The position numbers and the translations under genes are program-made. From assembly GCA_963777735.1 (NCBI GenBank), contig CAVZRQ010000005.1, forward strand, positions 558,001-622,000: a DNA stretch of 64,000 nucleotides, read 5' to 3'. Below, piece after piece: positions 35,977 to 45,633 of this stretch (its first letter is position 1; every line of letters begins with the position of its first letter). The notes under the pieces were generated by a model. That model was not told where the DNA came from and did no database searches. It worked only from the letters and a program-made list of their open reading frames with translations. The stretch is from ZC4RG30 sp963777735 (lineage in GTDB: Bacteria; Pseudomonadota; Gammaproteobacteria; Steroidobacterales; Steroidobacteraceae).

Positions 35977-36833
35977 TGAGCAAGGAACAACCACCCGCCT
36001 CTGGACGTGTCGACCTCACTGGCGAGGCCGTGCACTGGGATCTGGGCAGCTCACAGTCCTATGGCGACTACCTGCAATTGGCGCAGCTGCTGTCGGCGCA
36101 GAAGCCGGTTTCCGATGCACACGACGAGACCATGTTCATCGTCGTGCACCAGGTGTCTGAGCTCTGGATACACCTGTTCCTGCACGAGCTGGAGTTCGTG
36201 CAGCGCTGTGTCACAAGAGATAATTTAGACCCATCTTTCAAGGCCTTGCAGCGAATAGCTAAGGTCCAGGCGCAGCTGTTCGGGGTGTGGGAAGTGCTCG
36301 CCACCATGACGCCTTCGGATTACACCTCGTTCCGCAATTCACTGGGTCGGTCTTCCGGCTTCCAGTCCGTGCAATACCGTTTGCTCGAGTTCGGCCTCGG
36401 CAACAAGAACGCCGACATCATCCGCGTGCACGAGCGCAATCCCGAAGATCATGCCCGCCTGAAGCGCGCGCTGCATGCGCCGAGCCTCTATGACGAAGTG
36501 CTGCGGCTGCTCAGCCGCCGGGGTTATGGCGTGCCGGCTGAACTGCTGGACCGCGATTTTTCTGAAAGCCATGTGGCCAACAAGGCCGTGACGGGCGCCT
36601 GGCTCGGCGTGTACCACAACTCGGAAAAGGACTGGGACCTGTACGAACTGGCTGAGGGCCTCGTCGATCTCGATCATCGTTTCCAGTTGTGGCGCTTCCA
36701 GCACATGAAGACCGTGGAGCGCATCATCGGGCACAAGATGGGCACCGGTGGAACCAGCGGCGTTTCCTATCTCGCCAAGGCGCTGGATCTCAGGTTCTTT
36801 CCGGAACTCTGGCAGGCGCGGACTTCGCTTTGA
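35976..36833 (+). CDS. kynA: Tryptophan 2,3-dioxygenase
   Basis: Haem enzyme that opens the indole ring of tryptophan to give N-formylkynurenine. 285 residues from the ATG at 35976, with GGAG nearby. Family stretches are QSYGDYLQLAQLL, ETMFIVVHQVSELWIHLFLH (substrate and haem region), TPSDYTSFRNSLGRSSGFQS and KMGTGGTSGVSYL near the C-terminus. No other kynurenine-pathway gene lies in the window. The last 44 bases overlap the convergent msrQ. Confidence 0.95.
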   Translation: MSKEQPPASGRVDLTGEAVHWDLGSSQSYGDYLQLAQLLSAQKPVSDAHDETMFIVVHQVSELWIHLFLHELEFVQRCVTRDNLDPSFKALQRIAKVQAQLFGVWEVLATMTPSDYTSFRNSLGRSSGFQSVQYRLLEFGLGNKNADIIRVHERNPEDHARLKRALHAPSLYDEVLRLLSRRGYGVPAELLDRDFSESHVANKAVTGAWLGVYHNSEKDWDLYELAEGLVDLDHRFQLWRFQHMKTVERIIGHKMGTGGTSGVSYLAKALDLRFFPELWQARTSL

Positions 36834-37422
36834 GCCGCCAGCCGATCCGCCAGGCCATCAGTGCGAGGAATATCGCCAGATAGACCAGCGGCTCGCGGAT
36901 GTCCTTCTTCACCTGCCAGTAGAAGTGCCAGACCCCGAGCGCCGCAATGACGTAGATGAGACGGTGCAGCTTGATCCACTTGCGGCCCAGGCGTCGCATC
37001 ATGCCGTTGGTGGATGTGATGGCCAGCGGGATCAGCAACAGCAGCGCGGTCATGCCAATGGTGATGTAGGGACGTTTGATGATATCCGCGCCAATGGCTG
37101 CGAAGTCCAGGCCCTGGTCAAGCCAGCCGTAGCTCACGAAATGCATCAATGCGTAGAAGAATGCGAACAGTCCCAGCATCCGTCGCAGCCGCACCAGATT
37201 GTTCCAGCCGCTGATCTGCCGCACCGGCGTGACAGCCAGGGTGATCAGCAGCAGGTTCAGTGCCGTGATGCCACAGGCGTGGATCAGGCGCCGAGCCGGT
37301 TCGGGGCCGAGATCCATCGGTCCGATGTCCACGATACCCAGCAGCATGAGGACAGCTGGCGTTGCACAGGCGACGAAGACCAGCGGCTTGAAGATGAACC
37401 GGAACAGCTGCGTGCTGTTCAA
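36790..37422 (-). CDS. msrQ: Protein-methionine-sulfoxide reductase haem-binding subunit MsrQ
   Basis: Inner-membrane b-type cytochrome that passes electrons from the quinone pool to MsrP. The 210 residues give about six membrane segments. Conserved histidines sit in RLIHACGI, ALMHFVSY and KLHRLIY / VWHFYWQV, the family haem ligands. The start overlaps the msrP stop by four bases, the usual msrPQ arrangement. The final 44 bases are antisense to the end of kynA. Confidence 0.93.
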   Translation of the reverse strand: MNSTQLFRFIFKPLVFVACATPAVLMLLGIVDIGPMDLGPEPARRLIHACGITALNLLLITLAVTPVRQISGWNNLVRLRRMLGLFAFFYALMHFVSYGWLDQGLDFAAIGADIIKRPYITIGMTALLLLIPLAITSTNGMMRRLGRKWIKLHRLIYVIAALGVWHFYWQVKKDIREPLVYLAIFLALMAWRIGWRLKAKSAPARVPERT

Positions 37423-38368
37423 AAGTACCGCCGCAGATCCATGCCGCTGTACAGCGAGGCCACCTGCACCGCGTAACCGTTGAATGGCTGCGTGGCCACG
37501 CGTTTGGCAAACAGCCCGCCACCTATCCGACGCTCCGTTGCCTGGCTCCAGCGGGGGTGATCCACCGCCGGATTCACATTGGCAAAGAACCCGTACTCAT
37601 CCGACGCGGCAATCTGCCAGCTGTTGCGGGGTTGCTGCTCCACGAAGCGGATGCGCACGATCGACTTGATGTTCTTGAATCCATATTTCCACGGCACCAC
37701 CAGGCGCAGCGGAGCGCCGCACTGGTTGGGCAGCGTCTTGCCGTACAGGCCAACCGCCATGAACGACAGCGGATGCATGGCTTCATCCATGCGCAGGCCT
37801 TCCACATAAGGCCAGCGAGTACGGGATAGCGCTGGCCAGGCATCTGCTTCGGATCCAGCAGTGTGGTGAATTCCACGTACTTCGCCTTCGAAGTCGGCTT
37901 GAAACGCTGCAGCAGGCTCGCGAGGCTGAACCCCGTCCAGGGGATGACCATGGACCAGGCTTCCACGCAGCGCAGCCGATAGACGCGCTCTTCCAGCGTC
38001 TCGGGTTTGAGTATGTCTTCCAGGGTGAACTTGCCGCGCACCTCGGCCTCACCGTCGACCGTCACGCTCCAGGGCGTGGGCTTGAAGTCCCGCGCCATCA
38101 CTGCCGGGTCTGACTTGTCGGTGCCAAACTCGTAGAAGTTGTTGTAGGTGGTGATGTCTTCGTAGGTGTTCGCTTCGTCGCTGATCGAAAGCGCCTGATT
38201 GCGCGTGGCCTTGAGCGTTGCGAGCTCCGGCGTGGCGGCGAGGGCACGATTCGCTCCCAGGCCCCCGAGGGCCGCCGTGGCGAAGCCGGCAGCCAGCAGT
38301 TGCCGACGGTCCAGGTAGACCTGCTCGGGAGTGATTTCCGAGGGTGCTATGCGGGGGATGTGGTTCAT
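37419..38368 (-). CDS. msrP: Protein-methionine-sulfoxide reductase catalytic subunit MsrP, apparent -1 frameshift near 37815
   Basis: Periplasmic molybdopterin enzyme that repairs oxidised methionines. GGGAG precedes the ATG. The Tat signal has the twin arginine in LDRRQLLAAGFATAALGG, and the molybdenum cysteine is in YRLRCVEAWSMVIPWTG. At about 37815-37816 a missing base shifts the frame between MPGQRYPVLA and WPYVEGLRMDEAMHPL. The downstream frame carries GAPLRLVVPWKYGFKNIKSI and DEYGFFANVNP to the C-terminus. One added base restores about 316 residues, the family length. msrQ follows in an overlapping operon. Confidence 0.88.
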
Positions 38369-38436
38369 GGATAACTCCCGAAACGAGGGGGTGGTCAGCC
38401 AGATAGTACGTTCACGCAGGAGGGAATGTTACGCCA

Positions 38437-39111
38437 TCACCGCCACTGCACGCAGCGGATGCCACGCTGCGTAAGCGAAACGGCAAGATCGGGTCCGGCA
38501 TTCACGTACACGGCCTGTTCGCAGAGATACATGTGGATCAGGTCCACGGTGCTGTTGCCATAGGCGATCACGGGAAGTCCCGGCAGGCGCGCACGCAGTC
38601 CTGCCAGCACGCGGGCTTTCTCGTGGTCGCGTCGGTTCGGGCCCGCCAGACGTCCGTCCAGCGACTCGCCATTCCAGCGCACCTGCGTGCAGATGACCTC
38701 ATGCGCTCCCAGCTCCCGGCCGATCTCGGGCACATACAGGTCCGGGCTCGCCGAAAGCAGCACCACGTGATCACCAGCCGCGAGGTGCTTGCGGAACTCT
38801 GCCATGGCCTCGGCGAACAGTCGCGCAGGCACGACCCGCAGCGCGTACTGGCGCGCCCATGCATGGATCGTTGAACGTGGCAGATCCTGGAACAGGCAGT
38901 GCAGGATGGCGCCCTTGAGGCCACCACGATCCAGGCGGCCCAGCAGGTAACCCAGTGCTGGCAGCGCGAGCATCAGGCAACGTGGCCAGCGAGCTGGGTG
39001 GCGACCCAGCAGGCCCAGTACAAACGGAACGAAGGTGTCGCGACGCGAGAGCGTGCCGTCCAGGTCGAAGATGGCCAGCCGGCGCGGTGCCGGCTGGCTG
39101 GCATGCTGCAC
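38437..39111 (-). CDS. HAD-IB family phosphatase (SerB-like)
   Basis: 224-residue haloacid-dehalogenase phosphatase. Motif I is IFDLDGTLSRRDTF, with the nucleophile Asp in DLD. Motif II is VVLLSASPDLYV, and motif III plus IV is EKARVLAG...VIAYGNSTVDLIHM, where the usual GDS is GNS. The cap region fits subclass IB proteins annotated as phosphoserine-phosphatase-like or 1-acylglycerol-3-phosphate associated. The true substrate is unknown. It lies 25 bases before the convergent-side end of acnA on the same strand, so co-transcription after acnA is possible. Confidence 0.85.
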   Translation of the reverse strand: MQHASQPAPRRLAIFDLDGTLSRRDTFVPFVLGLLGRHPARWPRCLMLALPALGYLLGRLDRGGLKGAILHCLFQDLPRSTIHAWARQYALRVVPARLFAEAMAEFRKHLAAGDHVVLLSASPDLYVPEIGRELGAHEVICTQVRWNGESLDGRLAGPNRRDHEKARVLAGLRARLPGLPVIAYGNSTVDLIHMYLCEQAVYVNAGPDLAVSLTQRGIRCVQWR

Positions 39112-39136
39112 GTGACTCTACCGCCTGTCGTGCCGC

Positions 39137-41830
39137 CTAGGCGGCACGACCCATCACGGCGAGCTGGCGCAGCACATAGTGCAGGATGCCGCCGTGCTGG
39201 AAGTACTCGCGTTCCTTTGGCGTATCGATGCGGACCCGGGCCTCGAATTTCAGTGCCTTGCCGCCGTCCGGTGGTGTTGCCGTGACCGCAACGGTCTTGC
39301 GGGAAGCATCGCTGCCGCCTTCGATGGTGAACGTTTCCTTGCCGGTCAGGCCGAGCGACTGCGCCGTCTCGCCGGGCATGAACTGCAGTGGCAACACGCC
39401 CATGCCGATCAGGTTCGAGCGGTGGATGCGTTCGTAACTCTCGACGATGACGGCCTTCACGCCGAGCAGCATGGTGCCCTTGGCCGCCCAGTCGCGTGAG
39501 GAGCCGCTGCCGTATTCCTTGCCCGCCAGGATGATCAGCGGCGTGCCTTCCTGCTTGTAACGCATGGCGGCATCGAAGATCGACATCTGCTCTCCGGATG
39601 GAATGTGCAGCGTGATGCCACCTTCCGTACCGGGCAGCAGCAGGTTGCGCAGCCGGATATTGGCGAAGGTGCCGCGCATCATCACTTCATGGTTGCCGCG
39701 CCGCGCGCCGTACTGGTTGAAGTCGGCAGGCTGCACGCCCTGTTCCATGAGGTAGCGTGCCGCCGGGCTGGTCTTGGCAATGTTGCCGGCGGGAGAGATG
39801 TGGTCGGTGGTGACGGAATCACCCAGCAGCGCCAGCACGCGTGCGCCGCGGATGTCACCCGAAATGGCAGGCGTCATGGTCATGCCGTCGAAGTAGGGCG
39901 GGTTCTTCACGTAGGTGGATTTTTCGTCCCAGGAATAGACCTGACCGGCCGGCACCTTGATCGCGCGCCAGCGCTCATCACCCTCGAACACACCGGCGTA
40001 GCTGCGCTTGAACATCTCGGAAGTGATGTGCTTGTGCACGAAGTCGGCGACCTCGTGTGCGCCTGGCCAGATGTCCTTGAGGAACACCGGCTGGCCGTTG
40101 CTGCCGGTGCCCAGCGGTTCGGTGTTCAGGTCGATATTGAGCGAGCCGGCCAGTGCATACGCCACGACAAGCGGCGGCGATGCCAGGTAGTTCTGCTTCA
40201 CTTCCGGATGCACGCGGCCATCGAAGTTGCGATTGCCCGACAGCACCGAACAGCCGATGACATCGCCCGCCTTCACCCCGGCAGAGATCTCGGGCTTCAG
40301 TGGCCCGGAATTGCCGATGCAGGTGGTGCAGCCGTAACCCACCAGGTTGAAGCCGATGCCGGCGAGCTCATCCAGCAGACCGGCAGCGGCGAGATAGTCC
40401 GTGACCACTTTCGAGCCGGGCGCGAGTGAGGTCTTCACCCAGGGCTTGCTGGTAAGGCCCAGCTTGCGCGCGTTGCGCGCGACGAGGCCGGCCGCCATCA
40501 GCACATAGGGGTTGGAGGTGTTGGTGCAGCTGGTGATGGCGGCGATGAGCACATCGCCGTCCTTGACGTCGAACGACTTGCCGTCGAGCAACACCGGACC
40601 TGCGCCAGTGGCCGTGGGGTTCTTGCGGGAGCGTTCTTCGACCTGCTTGGCCACATGCTTCTGGTAGGTGGCCTTGGCCACACGCAGCGGCACGCGATCC
40701 TGCGGACGGCTCGGTCCGGCAAGGCTCGGCTCCACCGTACCCAGATCCAGTTCGAGCACGTCGGTGTAGTCGGCGGCCTTCTGTCCGTTGACGCGCCACA
40801 TGCCCTGCGCCTTGGCATAGGCTTCAACCAGCGCGATCTGCTGCGCCGGACGTCCAGAGAGCGTGAGATAGCGGATGGTTTCTTCGTCGATCGGGAAGAT
40901 CGCGCAGGTGCTGCCGAATTCCGGCGACATGTTGCCGATGGTGGCGCGGTCTGCCAGCGGCAGGTTCGCGAGGCCATCGCCGAAGAACTCGACGAATTTG
41001 TCCACCACGCCTTTCTTGCGCAGCATTTCCGTCACGGTGAGCACGAGGTCGGTGGCCGTGGCGCCGGCAGGCAGCTGCCCGTTCAGCTTGAAGCCAATGA
41101 CCTGCGGAATCAGCATGGTCACCGGCTGGCCCAGCATGGCCGCCTCGGCTTCGATGCCACCCACGCCCCAGCCCAGCACGCCGAGGCCGTTGATCATCGT
41201 GGTGTGCGAATCGGTGCCCACCACGGTGTCCGGATAGGCTTCGGGTGGCGTGCCTTCCTTGGCGAACACCACGCGACCCAGGAACTCCAGGTTCACCTGA
41301 TGCACGATGCCGGTGTTGGGCGGCACCACCTTGAAGTTGCGGAACGCGCTCTGCCCCCAGCGCAGGAACGAATAACGTTCGCCGTTGCGTTCGAACTCGA
41401 TGCGGTTGTTGTTGGCGAGGGAATCCGCGGTGCCGTATTCGTCCACCTGCACCGAGTGGTCGATGACCAGCTCGGCGGGCGCCAGCGGGTTCACTTTTTC
41501 CGGATTGCCACCCAGCCTGGCAATGGCTTCGCGCATGGCCGCGAGATCCACCACACAGGGCACGCCGGTGAAGTCCTGCATGATCACCCGCGCCGGGGTG
41601 AAGGAAATCTCATAGTTCGGGGCGGCAGTGGCGTCCCAGTTCAGCAGCGCCTCGATGTCCTTGCGGGTGACATTCACGCCGTCTTCGAAGCGCAGCAGAT
41701 TCTCGAGCAGGATCTTGAGCGAGTAGGGCAGGCGCGCAACCTTTTCCTGCGGCAGCGCTGCGAAACTCCAGATCGTGTGCTGCGTGCCGTTCACGTTGAG
41801 GGTGGAACGGGCCTTGAAGCTGTCGGACAT
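39137..41830 (-). CDS. acnA: Aconitate hydratase A
   Basis: TCA-cycle [4Fe-4S] enzyme that interconverts citrate and isocitrate. I prefer the ATG at 41830 (MSDSFKARSTLNVNGTQ) because GGAGA precedes it, while the ATG four codons earlier has no ribosome site. 897 residues, close to E. coli AcnA (891). Cluster cysteines are visible in ITSCTNTSNPYV and GCTTCIGNSGPL. Other family motifs are VVGTDSHTTMINGLGVLGWG and KEYGSGSSRDWAAKG near the C-terminus. It is transcribed away from mnmA on the same strand, 75 bases downstream. Confidence 0.96.
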   Translation of the reverse strand: MSDSFKARSTLNVNGTQHTIWSFAALPQEKVARLPYSLKILLENLLRFEDGVNVTRKDIEALLNWDATAAPNYEISFTPARVIMQDFTGVPCVVDLAAMREAIARLGGNPEKVNPLAPAELVIDHSVQVDEYGTADSLANNNRIEFERNGERYSFLRWGQSAFRNFKVVPPNTGIVHQVNLEFLGRVVFAKEGTPPEAYPDTVVGTDSHTTMINGLGVLGWGVGGIEAEAAMLGQPVTMLIPQVIGFKLNGQLPAGATATDLVLTVTEMLRKKGVVDKFVEFFGDGLANLPLADRATIGNMSPEFGSTCAIFPIDEETIRYLTLSGRPAQQIALVEAYAKAQGMWRVNGQKAADYTDVLELDLGTVEPSLAGPSRPQDRVPLRVAKATYQKHVAKQVEERSRKNPTATGAGPVLLDGKSFDVKDGDVLIAAITSCTNTSNPYVLMAAGLVARNARKLGLTSKPWVKTSLAPGSKVVTDYLAAAGLLDELAGIGFNLVGYGCTTCIGNSGPLKPEISAGVKAGDVIGCSVLSGNRNFDGRVHPEVKQNYLASPPLVVAYALAGSLNIDLNTEPLGTGSNGQPVFLKDIWPGAHEVADFVHKHITSEMFKRSYAGVFEGDERWRAIKVPAGQVYSWDEKSTYVKNPPYFDGMTMTPAISGDIRGARVLALLGDSVTTDHISPAGNIAKTSPAARYLMEQGVQPADFNQYGARRGNHEVMMRGTFANIRLRNLLLPGTEGGITLHIPSGEQMSIFDAAMRYKQEGTPLIILAGKEYGSGSSRDWAAKGTMLLGVKAVIVESYERIHRSNLIGMGVLPLQFMPGETAQSLGLTGKETFTIEGGSDASRKTVAVTATPPDGGKALKFEARVRIDTPKEREYFQHGGILHYVLRQLAVMGRAA

Positions 41831-41904
41831 GCCATTCTCCATGCGTCGAGGAACTTGCGGGGCGCATGCTGCGATTCATGCGTCTTCCGCAAGACGATCC
41901 GGAA

Positions 41905-42984
41905 TTATATATCGGTTTGAAGGATCACTCCGCCGCCAAGACAGCGGGAGCCCTGATAAATCACTGCGGACTGGCCCGGCGTGACCGCACGCTGTGGTTC
42001 GGTCGGCGTGATGATCACGCTGCCATCGGCCTGCACCGCCACGCGGGCTGGTTGGTCTTCCTGACGGTATCGCAGTCGAACCGTGAGCCCGGACTCTGCC
42101 GATGGTGGCGTCGCCAGCCAGTTCACCGTGCCGGTCCGCAGCGCACGGGTGAACAGGGCGGGGTGGTGCTCGCCCTGCGTCACGATGAGGGTGTTGTCGG
42201 CGGGTCGCTTGGCGGCCACATACCAGGGCTGGCCACTGCCGCCGCGTGTGCCGCCAATGCCAATGCCACCGCGCTGCCCCAGCGTGTAGAAGGGCAGACC
42301 CACATGCTCCCCGATCAGTTCGCCCTCGGGGGTCTGGATCGGACCCGGGGTGTGGGCGATGTATTGCTCGAGGAACTGCCGGAAAGGCCGCTCGCCGATG
42401 AAGCAGATGCCGGTGCTGTCGCGCTTGTTGAACACCGGCAGGCCGGCGGCACGGGCCATTTCCCGCACCTGCTCCTTGTGCAGCAACCCGAGCGGCATGA
42501 CGGCGTGTGCCAGCCGCTCGCGATGCACGGCATGCAGAAAATACGATTGATCCTTGCCGGCATCGAAGCCCTTGTGCAGTTCAGGTCCATCCGTTCCTGC
42601 CTCCACCCGAGCGTAGTGTCCGGTGGCCAGCCTGTCGGCGCCGAGACGTCGCGCATGCTGCAGACAGTCGCCGAACTTGATCTCGCGATTGCACAGCACA
42701 TCCGGGTTGGGGGTCAGACCGGCACGGTAAGCGGCCAGGAAATCCGCGAAAACCCGCTCGCGATACTGGGCGGAAAGATCCACCCGATGCAGCGGGATGC
42801 CCAGTTCCTGCGCAACCCTGCGGGCGTCCTGGAAGTCTTCAGCGGCTGTGCAGTATCCCTGCTCGTCTTCTTCCCAGTTGTGCATGAAAAGACCCTGCAC
42901 ATCGTGGCCGGCGCGCAGCAACAGCAGCGCCGTAACGGCGGAGTCCACGCCGCCCGACAAACCGACGATGATCTTCTCGCCCAT
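41905..42984 (-). CDS. mnmA: tRNA-specific 2-thiouridylase MnmA
   Basis: Makes 2-thiouridine at U34 of Lys, Glu and Gln tRNAs. The 359 residues begin with the PP-loop KIIVGLSGGVDSAVTALLLL. The two reactive cysteines appear in NPDVLCNREIKF and DSTGICFIGERPF. The C-terminal beta-barrel domain (about 285-355) is complete. The ATG overlaps the nudJ stop by one base (TGATG), so nudJ-mnmA is an operon; this pairing is also seen in E. coli. Confidence 0.97.
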   Translation of the reverse strand: MGEKIIVGLSGGVDSAVTALLLLRAGHDVQGLFMHNWEEDEQGYCTAAEDFQDARRVAQELGIPLHRVDLSAQYRERVFADFLAAYRAGLTPNPDVLCNREIKFGDCLQHARRLGADRLATGHYARVEAGTDGPELHKGFDAGKDQSYFLHAVHRERLAHAVMPLGLLHKEQVREMARAAGLPVFNKRDSTGICFIGERPFRQFLEQYIAHTPGPIQTPEGELIGEHVGLPFYTLGQRGGIGIGGTRGGSGQPWYVAAKRPADNTLIVTQGEHHPALFTRALRTGTVNWLATPPSAESGLTVRLRYRQEDQPARVAVQADGSVIITPTEPQRAVTPGQSAVIYQGSRCLGGGVILQTDI

Positions 42985-43458
42985 CAGGCGCTCTGCGCGA
43001 CCGCCTGCACCGCCATGTGGGTCAGGGCGTCAAGCCCGTAGCGACGGCCGGCAAGATGGTCGTCGATGCATTGCAGGACCAGTGGGCTGCGCAGCCGCGC
43101 TGTCTGTGCGGCCAGCGATTCCCGGCTCATCCAGTGGGCAGCCAGGATGCCGCGATCGAGCCGCCGTGCAGGTTCGTGAGCCTGTGCTTCGCCGCTGAAT
43201 GCCACGCGCAGTACGGAGCGACCATTGTCCGGGTTGCGCCACAGGTACATGCCGAGCAGATGCCGGGGCACGAAATGCCAGGCGGTTTCTTCCAGGGTTT
43301 CGCGGATCACCGCCTCGATGATGGATCTCGCCATCTTCGACGTGACCAGCCGGCTGGTTGAACACGATGGCGGCGCCGATCCGCTCCTCCACCACGAGGA
43401 AGCGGCCGTCATCTCGCTGCGCAATGGCAGCAACCGTCAGGTCGGGGCGCCAGGTCAT
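42984..43458 (-). CDS. nudJ: NudJ-like Nudix phosphatase, apparent +1 frameshift at about 43326
   Basis: Nudix hydrolase of the NudJ type, which removes phosphate from nucleoside tri- and diphosphates and HMP-PP. The ATG at 43458 gives MTWRPDLTVAAIAQRDDGRF. The Nudix box is split: GHVEDGE ends the first frame and SIIEAVIRETLEETAW continues in the next. Deleting the extra base (plus-strand T at 43326) rebuilds the complete consensus and a 157-residue protein close to E. coli NudJ (153). The break inside the catalytic box would be fatal if real, while the rest is intact. The stop overlaps the mnmA start. Confidence 0.87.
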
Positions 43459-43502
43459 CTGCAGGAGTATAGGGGAGCCAGGCGCCTGGCGGTCGCGGTC
43501 GG

Positions 43503-44051
43503 TCAGTACTTCGGAACGCTGGCGATCCACATCTCGTCGAATTCCTGCAGGTAGAGCTTTGCGATCGGTGGCTGCTCGAATCCGGCAACACCTTCCCAGC
43601 TCGCAGCCTGCGCGCGATAGACAATCGCCTTGCTGTCCGCGATCAGCATGCCGCTGGTACGCGCCGCAAACTGCGAATTGACCGTGCGGATCTCGATATG
43701 GCCCGACAGGCGCCGGCGCATGGCGGCCAGCTTGTTGGGTGATGTGTAGGGAATGGGACGATGCGTCAGCAGCCGCACCTTGGCGAAGCTGTGGCTGAGC
43801 AGAAAGCGCTTGATCAGTTCCAGGAATGCATGCTGCTCATAGAGCTGCGGTTCCAGGTCCAGGGTGTAGATCGACAGCAGCCGCTGCGCACCGGCGACTG
43901 CGCGGCGCGTGGCACTACGCACATCATCGAGGGTGGTGAGCACCTGCAGGGGCTCTGGTGCGGCGGCGTTCGTGCCGCCACGGCCCAGCATGGTCACGGG
44001 AGGCGTGGCTCCTGCGATCTGGCCTGCGAAGTAGTACTGCGGTCCGGTCAT
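43503..44051 (-). CDS. Conserved hypothetical protein (182 aa)
   Basis: I cannot name this family. The protein has no signal peptide or membrane helix. After a short Gly/Pro-rich start it is a compact alpha/beta sequence with RLLSIYTLDLEPQLYEQHAF, VRLLTHRPIPY, HIEIRTVNSQF and MLIADSKAIVYRAQ. The alternation of hydrophobic strands with H/N/D turns resembles half of a phospholipase-D-like fold, but no HKD motif is present. It lies 45 bases upstream of nudJ on the same strand. The next gene upstream, purB, ends 130 bases away. Confidence 0.75.
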   Translation of the reverse strand: MTGPQYYFAGQIAGATPPVTMLGRGGTNAAAPEPLQVLTTLDDVRSATRRAVAGAQRLLSIYTLDLEPQLYEQHAFLELIKRFLLSHSFAKVRLLTHRPIPYTSPNKLAAMRRRLSGHIEIRTVNSQFAARTSGMLIADSKAIVYRAQAASWEGVAGFEQPPIAKLYLQEFDEMWIASVPKY

Positions 44052-44158
44052 GGCGGCATCTTAGGAATGCCGGGCGAAACAGGATTGTGGGACGGGTCAC
44101 GGTTTCCGGGCTGTCGTGGAACTGCTGGAACCAGAATGCGCAGCGGGTCGCAGAAATT

Positions 44159-44181
44159 GCCCCGTTATGTCAAAGCGGGGC
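44159..44181 (-). terminator. Possible terminator after purB
   Basis: On the minus strand GCCCCG and CGGGGC pair around an 11-base loop directly at the purB stop, followed by AATTTCT. The T-tract is weak, so confidence is low. Confidence 0.35.
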
Positions 44182-45551
44182 TAGGCCGATGGCAGTGTCG
44201 CCAGCGTGGCGGCCAGCCCGACGTAGTTCGCCGGAGTCAGTGCCAGCAACGCCTTGCGGCGGGGCTCGGGCAGCGGCAGGGCACGGATCAGCTCTGCCAG
44301 CAGTTCGCGGGTCAGTGGCTTGCCGCGCGAGTGTTCCTTGAGCAGTTCGTAACCGTCGGGCACACCCTCGGCCCGCAGCACCGTCTGTACCGCTTCGGCC
44401 AGCACTTCCCAGGCGTCGTCCAGGTCTGCGGCCAGGCGCTGCGGGTTGGGGGCGATCTTGCCCAGGCCCCGCAGGGCCGAGCGCCAGGCAATCAGGCAGT
44501 GACCCAGCGCGACGCCCACATTGCGCAGCACGGTGGAGTCGGTGAGATCGCGCTGCCAGCGCGAGATGGGCAGCTTCTCGGAAAAATGCCGCAGCAGGGC
44601 GTTGGCGACACCGAGATTGCCTTCGGCATTCTCGAAATCGATGGGATTGATCTTGTGCGGCATGGTGGAGGAGCCCACCTCGCCCGCCACCGGACGCTGC
44701 CGCAGATAGCCCAGCGACACATAGCCCCAGATGTCGCGGCACATGTCGATGCCGATGACATTGATGGCGGCCAGTGCATCGCAGTATTCGCCGATCCAGT
44801 CATGCGGCTCGATCTGCGTGGTGTGACCGTTCCAGCTGAGTTCGCAGCGTTGCACGAACTGCCGGGAGATGGCGATCCAGTCGAGCGCAGGGAACGCCAC
44901 CACATGCGCATTGAAATTGCCGACCGCGCCATTCCACTTGCCGAGAATTTCCACACGCGCGAGCCGGAGACGGGCGCGCAGCAGGCGCGCATGAATGTTC
45001 GCGAATTCCTTGCCCAGCGTGGTGGGCGAGGCAGTCTGGCCATGGGTGCGCGCCAGCATCGGCAATGCGGCATTGGCGGCGGCGATGTCCGCGATGGTCT
45101 TGAGCAATGCATCAATCGCCGGCAGCAGTTGCTCGGTGCGGGCGCGGGCCAGCAGGCGTGCGTAGCTGAGGTTGTTGATGTCTTCCGAGGTGCAGCCAAA
45201 ATGCACCAGCTCGAGCTGGGCTGGCGTTGCGCCGCTGGCCTTGAGTTCGTCGCGCACGAAATACTCGACGGCCTTGACGTCGTGATTGATGCGTTTCTCG
45301 ATGTTCTTGACGGTGACCGGGCTGGATTCACCCGGATCGGCAGCAAGCTGCTCCAGCCTCTGGCGCATGGCCGGCGCGAAATCGGCCACCGGCTGGCCGC
45401 GCAGCACATCGCCCAGCTGCAGCGTCCACAGTGCCTCGACGCGGATGCGTTCGCGCACCAGTCCGCTTTCGGACAGCAGCTGTGCGAGGCCTTCGGTTGC
45501 CGCGCGATAGCGTCCGTCTACGGGGGAAAGTGCGGTGAGGCTTGAGTCCAT
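44181..45551 (-). CDS. purB: Adenylosuccinate lyase
   Basis: Catalyses two steps of purine synthesis: SAICAR to AICAR and adenylosuccinate to AMP. The 456 residues are of the E. coli-type PurB, beginning LTALSPVDGRYRAATEGL. The fumarase-superfamily signature is SSTMPHKINPIDFENAEGN. The regions HFGCTSEDINNLSYA and MLARTHGQTASPTTLGKE carry catalytic His residues. It is divergent from fumC, another member of the same superfamily, across 82 bases. Confidence 0.97.
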   Translation of the reverse strand: MDSSLTALSPVDGRYRAATEGLAQLLSESGLVRERIRVEALWTLQLGDVLRGQPVADFAPAMRQRLEQLAADPGESSPVTVKNIEKRINHDVKAVEYFVRDELKASGATPAQLELVHFGCTSEDINNLSYARLLARARTEQLLPAIDALLKTIADIAAANAALPMLARTHGQTASPTTLGKEFANIHARLLRARLRLARVEILGKWNGAVGNFNAHVVAFPALDWIAISRQFVQRCELSWNGHTTQIEPHDWIGEYCDALAAINVIGIDMCRDIWGYVSLGYLRQRPVAGEVGSSTMPHKINPIDFENAEGNLGVANALLRHFSEKLPISRWQRDLTDSTVLRNVGVALGHCLIAWRSALRGLGKIAPNPQRLAADLDDAWEVLAEAVQTVLRAEGVPDGYELLKEHSRGKPLTRELLAELIRALPLPEPRRKALLALTPANYVGLAATLATLPSA

Positions 45552-45633
45552 GGTGTTGGCGGCCGCTGCGGGGCCGTGCGAATGTTAGGATGCGCGCATC
45601 ATAACTGATGCTGATGAAGGCGGAGCGGCACGC

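Noticed and set aside
43466..43471. TATACT on the minus strand just before nudJ as a -10 box
   Set aside because: No -35 partner; a leaderless start is possible but unsupported.
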